Source of the DNA: Flavobacterium antarcticum DSM 19726
Lineage (GTDB): Bacteria > Bacteroidota > Bacteroidia > Flavobacteriales > Flavobacteriaceae
NCBI RefSeq assembly: GCF_000419685.1
Contig: NZ_ATTM01000003.1
Coordinates: 124,846-188,845 of the forward strand
Length of the DNA stretch: 64,000 nt
Direction: 5' to 3'
Positions 54,417 through 62,822 of the stretch are shown here, piece after piece (position 1 is the stretch's first letter; each line of letters begins with the position of its first letter). The notes below the pieces were generated by a model. The model was not told the DNA's origin, ran no database searches, and saw only the letters and a list, made by a program, of their open reading frames with translations. The translations under genes were made by a program, and so were the position numbers.

Positions 54417-55019
54417 TTAAAGACCACAATTTTTTTCGTAAAACTCGACCATTTCGATCGTTTTAGTTTTTTCAAAAGTATCGTTGTCTACATTTTCTAT
54501 TAATGCTGGACAGTCTGCAAAGTAGTCGCGAACGCGTTTCTTAATACCACGAGGACCAGCTCCATAAATGTAGCCCATATTATAAGCAATATCTTCCTTG
54601 TTTTTTTTGACGTACGTTTCAAAACTATCTGAATTAAAGGAGACTCCAAATGACCCGCCACTACTAATGGTTTCTGCCACATAATAAACACTCATTTTCG
54701 ATCCAGAATACACCAGTAATCCCAATTTTTTCTCACTCTTTCTGTCGTTGAAATTGGTTTTTACATCAATGACAACATACTGCAACTCTTTATCCTCGTC
54801 GTAAACTAATACACTTGCAAAATCTTCCAACGGAATTTTTACGGTAGGATTTCGAGAAACAAGTTTCGTTGATGAAGAGGAGTTTGAAAAAGTTCCTGTT
54901 CTAATGGAATATACATCTGTTTTTTGCGTTCCGTCTCTAAATGTTACCGTCATTTTATTTTGCCCATTGGCTATAAAAAAACAAAAGAAAAGTGCCTGAA
55001 TAAGTAGTGTTTTTTTCAT
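54417..55019 (-). CDS. Hypothetical secreted protein
   Basis: A 200-residue protein I do not recognise. Signal peptide MKKTLLIQALFFCFFIANGQ, cleavage after residue 20. The frame is open to 55136, but the upstream 39 codons do not look coding and the start at 55019 gives the signal peptide. The mature part begins with a small beta domain (TVTFRDGTQKTDVYSIR), and lacks membrane segments; four Cys at the C-terminal part (DCPAL, NCGL and others) could form disulfides. Flanked by the gene-free stretch and pth. Confidence 0.65.
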   Translation of the reverse strand: MKKTLLIQALFFCFFIANGQNKMTVTFRDGTQKTDVYSIRTGTFSNSSSSTKLVSRNPTVKIPLEDFASVLVYDEDKELQYVVIDVKTNFNDRKSEKKLGLLVYSGSKMSVYYVAETISSGGSFGVSFNSDSFETYVKKNKEDIAYNMGYIYGAGPRGIKKRVRDYFADCPALIENVDNDTFEKTKTIEMVEFYEKNCGL

Positions 55020-55182
55020 ATGAAATAAATGAATTCGATTTGTGTTCCAAACTTTTATAATTTGGAGAATTTGAACCGTAATTGTAGTACTCGTTTTGTA
55101 ATTGTGCCCGCTGTTCTTTATTATAAATAATACCAAATTAAAAAAGTCTTTATTTTACCCGCATTATTTTCACAAAGGTTAC

Positions 55183-55803
55183 TTATTTTCCGTTGAATCC
55201 GGTCATCGTATGTTCAAGTCCAGCTGTTCCAAATGACCGAATAATTTCTGCAGCAACATCTAGTCTTTCGGGTAAATTGGCTTTTTCTGTTTCGTCCCAT
55301 TCACCTAAAACATAATCTACTTGTTGGCCTTTTTTAAACTCGTCGCTGATGCCAAATCGGAAGCGTGGATAAACTGTAGTGTTTAATAAAAGCTGGGTGT
55401 TTTTCAGTCCATTGTGACCTCCATCACTTCCCTTTGTGCGAATTCGGATGGTTCCAAAAGGTAAATTCAAATCATCAGTGATCACTAATATGTTTTCAAC
55501 AGGAATGTTCTCTTTATCCATCCAATATTTAATGGCTTTTCCTGAAAGATTCATGTAAGTATTGGGTTTGAGAAGTAAATACGTTCTTACTTTGAATTTA
55601 TATTCTGCCAAAGCACCTAGTTTAACGGTTTGGAAATCGATTCCTTCTTTTCGAGCCAAATGATCTAAAATCTTGAACCCAATGTTATGTCGGGTATTCA
55701 CGTAATCAGCACCTATATTACCAAGGCCTACGATGAGAAATTTCTTCATATCAACAGCAGTTGTTTCTTTTTTTGAATTAAATAATTGCTTAAACCAGTT
55801 CAT
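55183..55803 (-). CDS. pth: Peptidyl-tRNA hydrolase
   Basis: Frees stalled peptidyl-tRNAs by cleaving the ester bond; essential in most bacteria. The 206-residue frame begins MNWFKQLFNSKKETTAVD, before the usual Pth start at Met19 (MKKFLIVGLGNIG). Catalytic His is in NTRHNIGF, Asn/Asp in KPNTYMNLSG and DDLNLPFG, and GSDGGHNGLK completes the site. The promoter box TATTTTTG ends 5 bases before ATG 55803, so the long form would be leaderless while Met19 (55749) would have a normal leader. The amphipathic extension may nevertheless be real, as flavobacterial Pth records often carry one in my recollection. Both are shown in this entry. Confidence 0.92.
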   Translation of the reverse strand: MNWFKQLFNSKKETTAVDMKKFLIVGLGNIGADYVNTRHNIGFKILDHLARKEGIDFQTVKLGALAEYKFKVRTYLLLKPNTYMNLSGKAIKYWMDKENIPVENILVITDDLNLPFGTIRIRTKGSDGGHNGLKNTQLLLNTTVYPRFRFGISDEFKKGQQVDYVLGEWDETEKANLPERLDVAAEIIRSFGTAGLEHTMTGFNGK

Positions 55804-55808
55804 GGGTG

Positions 55809-55816
55809 CAAAAATA
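55809..55816 (-). promoter_or_regulatory. -7 box (TATTTTTG) next to pth start
   Basis: Minus-strand TATTTTTG followed by CACCC, ending 5 bases before ATG 55803 and about 59 before Met19 at 55749. Confidence 0.5.
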
Positions 55817-56043
55817 CGGATTTGTTTTTAGTTCTAGATTGGGTGGTCAAATTTCATTCGAAGTCAATTTAAAAACTATTTTTTTCGAAATAATCGAATC
55901 AAATTTCATCAAAAGATGCAGCGACTCCAATCCGTTTTTGACCGAAACAAAAACTCAATTCAGTACCATTTCAACTCGTTATAAAATTCTTAAATGGATC
56001 TTACATCTAAAAAATATTGCATAGATTAGCTAAAAACAATACT

Positions 56044-56301
56044 ATGGAAGATTATAATAAACCGGTTTTGGACGAGATTATTCGAAATGCTTTTCCCAAA
56101 GTGAATCATTTTCAATATAAAATTACAGAGTATTCACTGAACAGTACGTTTAGTTTCAAGTTTGAAAATTTATCGCACTTCATCGAATTTTTAAAGCAAC
56201 ACCAATCCGTAACAGACGAAGAAATCGCTCTTTTAGAAAACAGTTTAAAAGAACTAAATTTACAATCGCATTCTTTTTTCTTTGTCAACTTTTTCGAGTA
56301 A
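56044..56301 (+). CDS. Small hypothetical protein
   Basis: 85 residues from ATG 56044 (MEDYNKPVLDEIIRNAFPKV); the open frame goes back to 56017 without strong reason. Acidic and helical, no signal peptide. Contains LSHFIEFLKQHQSVTDEEIALLEN and ends in aromatic FFFVNFFE. I do not recognise the family. Gene-like composition, but evidence is limited to the reading frame and codon usage. Confidence 0.5.
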   Translation: MEDYNKPVLDEIIRNAFPKVNHFQYKITEYSLNSTFSFKFENLSHFIEFLKQHQSVTDEEIALLENSLKELNLQSHSFFFVNFFE

Positions 56302-56359
56302 ACAAACCTTCTCGCTTACGATTGTTGATTGTAAATAGAACGAAAAAAATGAGTATTAT

Positions 56360-56695
56360 TTAAAACCAAGGTCGTTTATTTTTCTGATAAAGCTCATAAA
56401 ATTCGGCATCCGATTTTGTGAGATACACGATGCCTTCAATTAATCCAATCAAACTGGTCGCTGTAAGGACAAATGCACCTATAAAAATACATAAGGTCGC
56501 GTATCCAATTACGGTGAGAATTAAAAGTATAAATCCTTCGTTGTTGTAACCTAAAACAAATTTATGAACACCAAGCGATCCCAATATTATTGCTAAAACA
56601 CCTGTTAAAACGCGCTTATTGTCTTGCGAATATTGCGGTCGAGTATCTTGATGCGGTTGATTCCAAGTCTCTTGTTGTGGTCTACTGTTTTCCAT
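56360..56695 (-). CDS. TM2 domain-containing protein
   Basis: A 111-residue membrane protein. A Gln/Pro-rich N-terminus (about 1-28: RPQQETWNQPHQDTRPQYS) precedes a TM2 domain (about 30-95) with two hydrophobic helices, and the signature GSLGVHKFVLGYNNEGFILL (helix 1 turn) plus LIGLIEGIVYL. Function unknown; similar short proteins are widespread. Stands alone between convergent or opposed genes. Confidence 0.85.
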   Translation of the reverse strand: MENSRPQQETWNQPHQDTRPQYSQDNKRVLTGVLAIILGSLGVHKFVLGYNNEGFILLILTVIGYATLCIFIGAFVLTATSLIGLIEGIVYLTKSDAEFYELYQKNKRPWF

Positions 56696-56796
56696 GAATA
56701 ATTGATTTGTTTTTTGATTCAGGTTATAAAAATATACAATTTGAAAATGCCAGCCACTTATTATCAGACTAAATCTCCGTTTGAAACTTTATTTTT

Positions 56797-57750
56797 TTAG
56801 GAATTACTTTCAACCCCGTAAAGTAAGAGAATTTTATCTACAATTGTTTGAGCCAATTTCGAATGACTTTCAAAAGTCCAACCCGCAATATGTGGACTCA
56901 AAATCACATTATCAGCATCAATTAAATATTGCATAGCTTCTGGAATTTGCGAATCCGTAAAAGATTCAAAAGAAAGTTTCTCGTATTCCAACACATCTAA
57001 TCCCGCACCTAAAATTTTCCTTTCTTTCAAGGCTTTCGCCAAATCAGATGTTACTACGCTTTTTCCTCTTGCCGTGTTAATCAACCAGAATGGTTTTGCA
57101 AACGCATTTATAAAAGACGTATTCACCATTTTATCCGTTTCATGAGTCCAAGGAATGTGTAAACTCAACACATCAGTTTGTTCCTGTAAAGCTATTAATG
57201 AAACTTGGTTCGCATTAGCATCACCCACATTTGGCAAAATATCGTAACACAAAACCGTCACATCAAAACCGCGTAATTTCTTTGCAAACGCTTTTCCCAT
57301 ATTTCCGTATCCAATAATTCCAATGGTTCTACCATCCAATTCATGTCCGCGATTTGGTTCACGCAACCATTTACCCGATTTCACTTCTGCATTCGCCCGA
57401 TTTAAATTATTGAATAAACTTAAAATCATTCCCAAAGCATGTTCACCAACGGCATTTCTATTTCCTTCTGGCGCTGCAATTAACGCAATTCCTTTGGCGG
57501 AAGCGTAGTCACAATCGATACTTTCCAAGCCAGCTCCTACTCTTGCAATGAATTTCAAATTCACCGCTTTGTCAATAAATTGCTTGTCAATATTAAACCG
57601 ACTCCGAATGACAATTCCGTCATAATTGGAAATTTTAGCCTCAATTTCTAACTTAGTGGACGTAAAATCATCTTCATTTTGAAATCCAGCGAATTCTAAT
57701 TGGCTTTTTAACAACGGATGATTGCCGTCAATGTGGAGAATGCGTTTCAT
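56797..57750 (-). CDS. D-isomer specific 2-hydroxyacid dehydrogenase
   Basis: NAD-dependent dehydrogenase of 317 residues from ATG 57750 (MKRILHIDG); the frame is open to 57804 but this start gives the family's N-terminal strand. The catalytic-domain parts RVGAGLESIDC and NRNAVGEHALGMIL surround the cofactor-binding Rossmann motif GIIGYGNMGKAFAKKL. Catalytic Arg in INTARGKSV, Glu in LDVLEYEK, His in LSPHIAGW. Phosphoglycerate, lactate and other 2-hydroxyacids are possible substrates; the fit to SerA without its ACT domain is suggestive but unproven. Confidence 0.9.
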   Translation of the reverse strand: MKRILHIDGNHPLLKSQLEFAGFQNEDDFTSTKLEIEAKISNYDGIVIRSRFNIDKQFIDKAVNLKFIARVGAGLESIDCDYASAKGIALIAAPEGNRNAVGEHALGMILSLFNNLNRANAEVKSGKWLREPNRGHELDGRTIGIIGYGNMGKAFAKKLRGFDVTVLCYDILPNVGDANANQVSLIALQEQTDVLSLHIPWTHETDKMVNTSFINAFAKPFWLINTARGKSVVTSDLAKALKERKILGAGLDVLEYEKLSFESFTDSQIPEAMQYLIDADNVILSPHIAGWTFESHSKLAQTIVDKILLLYGVESNS

Positions 57751-57857
57751 GTATAAAGTTTTTGCTTTACAAATTAACGAAATCCAGCGTCCAAAACCGC
57801 ACAATAAAAAGGGTTTATCTGTGTTATACTTCTTTCTTTCACGTTAAATAAGTCAAT

Positions 57858-58325
57858 ATGAAAATAAAATTCCTTTCGCTCTTATTGGTTGCTTTGGTAG
57901 CAATATCTTGTAACGAATCCATAGTTTACGAAGAAATGAACAAAACATTCCCCGATAATCGATGGCAAAAATCGGAGGTAAAAGAATTTGAATTTACCAT
58001 AGATCAAGAAGCACGAAATTATGATGTGAATGTACATTTTGCCTACTTATCCGATTTTCAAATCAATCCCGTTCCAATTTCCGTAACAATTATTCATCCC
58101 GATAAATCCGAAGAAATAAGGGAAGTAAATATTCTCGTCAAAGACAAAGACGGCAAGGAAACGGGTGATTGTGGTGGGGATTATTGTGACATTCGGGAAG
58201 TAGTTTTTGCTAATAAAGCATTGGAAAAAGGAACTTACAACTTGAAAATCAAGCATGTTTTCAACGGGGAATATGTACCTAATGTGAATGGAGTTGGAAT
58301 TGAAGTCATTGCGAAAGCAGATTAA
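57858..58325 (+). CDS. gldH: GldH-like gliding motility lipoprotein
   Basis: A 155-residue lipoprotein: hydrophobic leader, lipobox VAISC with Cys18. The mature part is a beta-rich domain (EMNKTFPDNRWQKSEVKEFEF, YDVNVHFAYLSDFQINPVPI). Composition and pattern resemble the GldH lipoprotein family needed for gliding in Flavobacterium, although I could not align it in detail and other gldH genes are more distant in sequence. A Cys pair (GDCGGDYCDI) is unusual. No other gliding gene is adjacent. Followed by a perfect terminator at 58380. Confidence 0.5.
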   Translation: MKIKFLSLLLVALVAISCNESIVYEEMNKTFPDNRWQKSEVKEFEFTIDQEARNYDVNVHFAYLSDFQINPVPISVTIIHPDKSEEIREVNILVKDKDGKETGDCGGDYCDIREVVFANKALEKGTYNLKIKHVFNGEYVPNVNGVGIEVIAKAD

Positions 58326-58379
58326 AGTTACCAACACTTTATATTCCTTTTAAATCTTAAAAATATTTATATTAAATTT

Positions 58380-58412
58380 GGTCAAGACACATTGTTGTCT
58401 TGACCTTTTTTT
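58380..58412 (+). terminator. Rho-independent terminator after the GldH-like gene
   Basis: Perfect 10-bp arms GGTCAAGACA (58380-58389) and TGTCTTGACC (58396-58405), 6-base loop, then T7. Confidence 0.9.
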
Positions 58413-58487
58413 ATTGTAGAAAAACGTGTAATCGCATCCCGTTTTCTATCTGCAAATTGGATCTAAAAAATCAAAACACTTTCACCC

Positions 58488-60155
58488 ATGAAATATCTCG
58501 TACTTTCCTTTTTACTTGTGCCAAATTTATTTTTCGCTCAAGTTGGTGAAATTTCAAAGAATGCAATGGTCGTTTCTGCAAGAGAAGAAGCTTCAAAAAT
58601 TGGAATTGAAGTCATCAAAAAAGGCGGAAATGCTTTTGATGCAATGGTTGCCACCGAACTTGCTTTAGCAGTCGCATTTCCTTATGCCGGAAATATTTCA
58701 GGTGGAGGATTTATGGTTTACCGAATGCGTAATGGCGAAATAGGCTCTTTAGATTACAGAGAAAAAAGTCCGATGAAGTCTACCAAAAACATGTATTTAG
58801 ATGCGAAAGGAAATGTAATTCCGGATTTAAGTGTAGATGGCGCTTTAGCTGTTGGCGTTCCTGGAACAATTGCAGGAATGTTTGCGGTTCATGAAAAATT
58901 TGGAAAACTTCCACTAAAAGATTTGTTCCAACCTGCGATTGATTTGGCGAACAGAGGCGTCTTTGTAACTCAAAAACAAATCACTCAAATGAATGCCAAT
59001 AAAGCAAAAATACTCGAAGTTTCAGGGGAATTACCAACGTATACCAAGACTTACAAAGTGGGTGATTCCATTAAATATAATGCTTTGGCAAACACTCTAG
59101 CTCAAATATTAAAAAACGGAAAAGACGAATTCTACAAAGGAGAAACAGCAAAGAAAATGGTTTCGTTTCTGCAAGCTAGAGGAGGAATTATGACTTTGGA
59201 AGACCTTGAGAAATACGAAGTAAAATGGCGAACTCCCGTTACATTTAATTATAAAAATTTAAGAATTATTTCAATGGGTCCGCCGTCAAGTGGAGGAATT
59301 ACGTTGCTGCAAATCATGAAAATGATAGAACCTTATCCTTTGGCAAAATACAAACACAACACAGAAAAATACATTCAAGTATTGACAGAAGCGGAACGAA
59401 GAGCTTATGCAGACCGAAACCATCATTTGGGAGATCCCGCTTTTGTGAAAATTCCAACAAAGGAATTGACGAGTCAAAAATATTTGAAAGACCGAATGAA
59501 GAGTTTCAACTTTAAGAAAGCTACAAAATCTGCAGACATGAATGCGGGTGAAGTGAAGATGTACGAAAGCAATGAAACCACACATTATTCAATTGTAGAT
59601 AATGAAGGAAATGCAGTTTCGGTCACAACAACTTTGAACGGCGCTTTTGGTTCCAAATTATATTCGGAGGAATTGGGGTTCTTTTTCAACAATCAAATGG
59701 ATGATTTCAGTGCGAAAGCTGGTGAACCAAATTCGTACGGATTAGTCGGTTCTGAAGCAAACAGCATCGAACCAGAAAAAAGAATGTTGAGTTCAATGAC
59801 GCCAACAATTGTAGAGAAAAATGGAACGTTATTTATGGTTGTTGGAACGCCTGGAGGTTCCACGATTATCACTTCTGTTTTACAAACAATTCTGAATGTC
59901 TCAGAATTTAAAATGACAATGCAGGAAGCGGTCAATGCTCCTCGTTTTCACCACCAATGGTTACCGGATGAAATTTGGTTTGAACCAAAGAAATTCGACG
60001 CCGCAGAATTATTAAAATTAAGCAAAAAAGGATATATCATTGATGAAAAAGTAGCCCCAGTTATTGGAAAAGTTGACGCAATTTTAGTGCTTCCAAACGG
60101 AAGTTACGAAGGTGGTGCGGACTCGAGAGGAGATGATAAAGCGGTTGGATTTTAG
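58488..60155 (+). CDS. ggt: Gamma-glutamyltransferase
   Basis: Hydrolyses and transfers the gamma-glutamyl group of glutathione and related peptides; periplasmic. 555 residues with a signal peptide (cleavage about FFAQ, residue 18). N-terminal nucleophile hydrolase: the proenzyme is cut before Thr364 (ETTHYSIVD), which becomes the small-subunit nucleophile. Substrate-site parts NISGGGFMVYR, LDYREKSP, and the small subunit's VGTPGGSTIITSVLQ and MLSSMTPTI are conserved. Start ATG 58488. Confidence 0.95.
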   Translation: MKYLVLSFLLVPNLFFAQVGEISKNAMVVSAREEASKIGIEVIKKGGNAFDAMVATELALAVAFPYAGNISGGGFMVYRMRNGEIGSLDYREKSPMKSTKNMYLDAKGNVIPDLSVDGALAVGVPGTIAGMFAVHEKFGKLPLKDLFQPAIDLANRGVFVTQKQITQMNANKAKILEVSGELPTYTKTYKVGDSIKYNALANTLAQILKNGKDEFYKGETAKKMVSFLQARGGIMTLEDLEKYEVKWRTPVTFNYKNLRIISMGPPSSGGITLLQIMKMIEPYPLAKYKHNTEKYIQVLTEAERRAYADRNHHLGDPAFVKIPTKELTSQKYLKDRMKSFNFKKATKSADMNAGEVKMYESNETTHYSIVDNEGNAVSVTTTLNGAFGSKLYSEELGFFFNNQMDDFSAKAGEPNSYGLVGSEANSIEPEKRMLSSMTPTIVEKNGTLFMVVGTPGGSTIITSVLQTILNVSEFKMTMQEAVNAPRFHHQWLPDEIWFEPKKFDAAELLKLSKKGYIIDEKVAPVIGKVDAILVLPNGSYEGGADSRGDDKAVGF

Positions 60156-60220
60156 TGAATTATTATAGTGTAAAGACATTTACTTGTCATTGCTTCGCGA
60201 GTTCGAGCAAAGCTCTCGGG

Positions 60221-60237
60221 TCTGAACTTGTTTCAGA
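60221..60237. repeat. Short intergenic hairpin repeat, divergent copy
   Basis: TCTGAA-CTTGT-TTCAGA, 6-bp arms, next to the copy at 60259. Preceded by GTCATTGCTTCGCGAG, part of the same composite repeat region (gap 60156-60316). Confidence 0.5.
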
Positions 60238-60258
60238 ATCTCAATAGCACACATTAGA

Positions 60259-60283
60259 TGCTGAAATAAATTCAGCAGGACAA
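60259..60283. repeat. Short intergenic hairpin repeat, copy 3
   Basis: Arms TGCTGAA and TTCAGCA (7 bp) around ATAAA, then GGACAA. Between the convergent ggt and cystathionine synthase genes. Confidence 0.6.
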
Positions 60284-60316
60284 TTTGAGCGCTATTAATT
60301 AATCATATTCAGCTAC

Positions 60317-61462
60317 TTAAACCAAAGCCTGCTCTAAATCGTCAAGCAAATCGTCAATATCTTCAATACCAACGCTCAACCGAATTAAATCATCTGTTAT
60401 GCCAACTTCCAACCGTTTGTCAACAGGAACTGAAGCATGCGACATATTAATTGGGTGATTTGCCAAAGATTCAACGCCACCTAAAGATTCAGCTAAAGTG
60501 AATATTTTTATTTTTTCTAAAAACGAAATCGCATCTTCCATTTCTCCTGATTTGAAATTAAAAGAAACCATTCCGCCGAAATCTTTCATTTGTTTTTTAG
60601 CTAATTCATGGGAAGGATGAGAAGGTAATCCTGGATAATAAACATTTTTGACTTTCGAATTATTTTCCAAAAATTCAGCAACTTTCTGACCGTTTTCGCA
60701 ATGTCTTTGCATCCGCAAATGCAAGGTTTTAATTCCTCTTAAAACTAAAAAACTATCCATTGGACCTAAAATAGCACCAGTGGCAAATTGTTGAAAGTGT
60801 AGTTTCTTTCCAAGTTCCGCATCTTTTGTTACTAATGCACCTGCAATCAAATCAGAATGTCCACCCAAATATTTTGTCGCCGAATGCATCACAATATCAG
60901 CACCTAAATCCAATGGTTTCTGTAAATAAGGCGTTGCAAATGTGTTGTCAACAGCAAAAAGCAATTTATGTTTAGTAGTGATTTCAGCAATCGCAGCAAT
61001 ATCCACTAATTTCATCAAAGGATTGGTAGGCGTTTCCACCCAAACCAACTTCGTGTTTTCATTAATTAATGATTCGAATATCTCCAAATCATTCATATCT
61101 ACGAAGTGAAATTTGATCCCAGAATCCTTAAAGATCTTGGTAAACATACGGTACGTTCCACCATACAAATCGTTCATTGTGATGATTTCATCGCCCGATT
61201 TAAACATCCGAATCAAGCAATCGGTTGCCGCTAAACCGGATGAAAAAGCCAAGCCTCGTGCTCCATTTTCAATACTTGCTAATGCATGTTCTAAAGCTGT
61301 TCGTGTAGGATTTGTCGCTCGAGCATATTCATAATCGGAATGCATAGGTTGACCAGGACTGATTTGAGCGTAAGTAGATGTTTGATAAATCGGCGTCATT
61401 ACTGCTCCAGTTGATGGGTCCGGCTTTTGACCGCCATGGATTACTTTCGTATTAAATTTCAT
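60317..61462 (-). CDS. metB: Cystathionine gamma-synthase/lyase family PLP enzyme
   Basis: A 381-residue Cys/Met-metabolism PLP enzyme (fold type I). The PLP lysine is Lys197 in HSATKYLGGHSDL. Other sites are YEYARATNPTR, FSSGLAATDCLIR, ETPTNPLM and VDNTFATPYLQKPL. The C-terminal SLGGVESLANHPINMSHA and LSVGIEDIDDL are typical of the family. Cystathionine gamma-synthase (methionine synthesis), cystathionine gamma-lyase and related lyases are hard to tell apart by sequence; metB is the most common assignment. Promoter TTG-N21-TAAATTTG upstream (61487-61518). Confidence 0.85.
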   Translation of the reverse strand: MKFNTKVIHGGQKPDPSTGAVMTPIYQTSTYAQISPGQPMHSDYEYARATNPTRTALEHALASIENGARGLAFSSGLAATDCLIRMFKSGDEIITMNDLYGGTYRMFTKIFKDSGIKFHFVDMNDLEIFESLINENTKLVWVETPTNPLMKLVDIAAIAEITTKHKLLFAVDNTFATPYLQKPLDLGADIVMHSATKYLGGHSDLIAGALVTKDAELGKKLHFQQFATGAILGPMDSFLVLRGIKTLHLRMQRHCENGQKVAEFLENNSKVKNVYYPGLPSHPSHELAKKQMKDFGGMVSFNFKSGEMEDAISFLEKIKIFTLAESLGGVESLANHPINMSHASVPVDKRLEVGITDDLIRLSVGIEDIDDLLDDLEQALV

Positions 61463-61486
61463 TTTTGAAAGACTAAATGTTTAAAA

Positions 61487-61518
61487 CAAATTTACTTTTA
61501 ATTATAACCTTATCCCAA
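61487..61518 (-). promoter_or_regulatory. Bacteroidetes promoter for the cystathionine synthase gene
   Basis: Minus-strand TTG (61516-61518), 21-base spacer, TAAATTTG (61487-61494), 24 bases before ATG 61462. Confidence 0.7.
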
Positions 61519-61529
61519 TTAGATGTACT

Positions 61530-61537
61530 TACCTTTG
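61530..61537 (+). promoter_or_regulatory. -7 box (TACCTTTG) for the DUF3298 lipoprotein gene
   Basis: TACCTTTG followed by CATC fits TAnnTTTG; about 110 bases before ATG 61650, back to back with the minus-strand promoter at 61487-61518. Confidence 0.5.
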
Positions 61538-61649
61538 CATCAATTAACATTTTATTTTGAACAATGGGTTCTCATAAATGCTAATTTTAATATCTATAAA
61601 AATCTCGAGAGTTTCCTAAAAAAATAATGCTCTACAATTAATGCTTGCT

Positions 61650-62399
61650 ATGAAAAAAATCCTATCATTATTCGCCTTTGCCGTTGTTTTAATCAGTTGT
61701 GAAAAAGACAAACAACTTGAATTTACCACCGAAACCTATACCGAAAAATCTACTTTGCCTTGCAGCGACAATTGTCCAATTGTTGAAGTTAAAGTTCCCG
61801 TTGCTAAAAACATTCCAATAGTGGCAGACAGCATTAACAAAAGAGTTTTCGCAGTAGTAAAAGAAATCATTTATTTTGGTGAAAAACCATATACATCAAA
61901 AGATTACCAAGGATTATTACAGTCGTTTATTTCGTCTTATGATGAATTGAAAACGGAATTCCCGGAAGACACTTTTGGTTGGGAAGGAAAAGTGGAAGGT
62001 TCAGTCGTTTACGAAACTGAAAATGTCTTAAATATTAAAATCGACCATTATACCTTTACCGGTGGAGCTCACGGTTACCAAGGAATTCGTTCCTTAATTT
62101 TTAATCCTAGTACAGGAAAAATAATTACAAACGCAGAATTATTTAACGATTTAAATGCGTTTACAAAATTTGCAGAACAAAAGTTTCGAACCGCTTATAA
62201 AATCCCGGAAAACGCCGCCATAAACTCAACAGGTTTAATGTTTGAAAACGAAAAGTTTGCATTGCCAATGACGCTGATTTTCAACGAAAAAGGACTTTTT
62301 TTATACTATAATTCTTACGAAGCAGCATCTTATGCTGATGGCCCAAAGGAAATCCAATTGACCTTTGCTGAACTTGAGCCGTATTTGAAAGTAAAATAA
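61650..62399 (+). CDS. DUF3298/DUF4163-type lipoprotein
   Basis: A 249-residue lipoprotein: leader MKKILSLFAF, lipobox LISC with Cys17. The start at 61650 is preferred to ATG 61641, since it gives a normal leader. N-terminal DUF4163-like domain (about 25-140) and C-terminal DUF3298 domain (about 145-249: GGAHGYQGIRSLIFNPSTGKI, ALPMTLIFNEKGLFLYYNSYE). Families of unknown function related to secreted peptidoglycan-binding or RsiV-like proteins. Periplasmic membrane-anchored. Confidence 0.82.
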   Translation: MKKILSLFAFAVVLISCEKDKQLEFTTETYTEKSTLPCSDNCPIVEVKVPVAKNIPIVADSINKRVFAVVKEIIYFGEKPYTSKDYQGLLQSFISSYDELKTEFPEDTFGWEGKVEGSVVYETENVLNIKIDHYTFTGGAHGYQGIRSLIFNPSTGKIITNAELFNDLNAFTKFAEQKFRTAYKIPENAAINSTGLMFENEKFALPMTLIFNEKGLFLYYNSYEAASYADGPKEIQLTFAELEPYLKVK

Positions 62400-62468
62400 T
62401 GTCAACTATTTACTAAAAATCTTCTTTTGCTGCAGCAAAAGAATTTTCTTTGCACTTTAATTCAACTC

Positions 62469-62822
62469 ATGGACAAAATATACTACCTCGCTTCTTGCGA
62501 CACTTGTCGGAAAATTATCAAAAATCTTCCTAAACCAATTGAAATGGAGTTTCAAGACATTCGTCAAGACCCGATTACGCCAGAACAATTGGAAGAATTA
62601 TACCAAATGACCGGAAGTTACGAAGCGCTTTTCAGCAAAAAAGCACAGTTGTACAAATCGATGGATTTGAAAAATAAAAATCTTACCGAGGCGGATTATA
62701 AAAAGTACTTACTCGAACATTATACCTTTTTGAGTCGTCCCGTTTTTATCATAAAAGGGAAAGTATATGCGGGAAATAGCCAGCCTAACATTCATGCCGT
62801 TACACAAGCACTCAAGCAGTAA
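62469..62822 (+). CDS. ArsC/Spx-family thioredoxin-fold protein
   Basis: A 117-residue protein from ATG 62469 (MDKIYYLASCDTCRKI); the frame is open to 62427 without a better start. The redox motif CDTC (Cys10, Cys13) and the C-terminal SRPVFIIKGKVYAG fit the ArsC/Spx/MgsR thioredoxin-fold family. Arsenate reductase needs a different active-site arrangement and no ars genes are near; Spx-type regulation or a general reductase is possible. Its stop overlaps the next ATG by one base (TAATG). Confidence 0.82.
   Translation: MDKIYYLASCDTCRKIIKNLPKPIEMEFQDIRQDPITPEQLEELYQMTGSYEALFSKKAQLYKSMDLKNKNLTEADYKKYLLEHYTFLSRPVFIIKGKVYAGNSQPNIHAVTQALKQ

Noticed and set aside
55806..56024. 72-codon plus-strand frame upstream of the small hypothetical gene
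   Set aside because: Contains the pth promoter region and has no family similarity; composition is non-coding.
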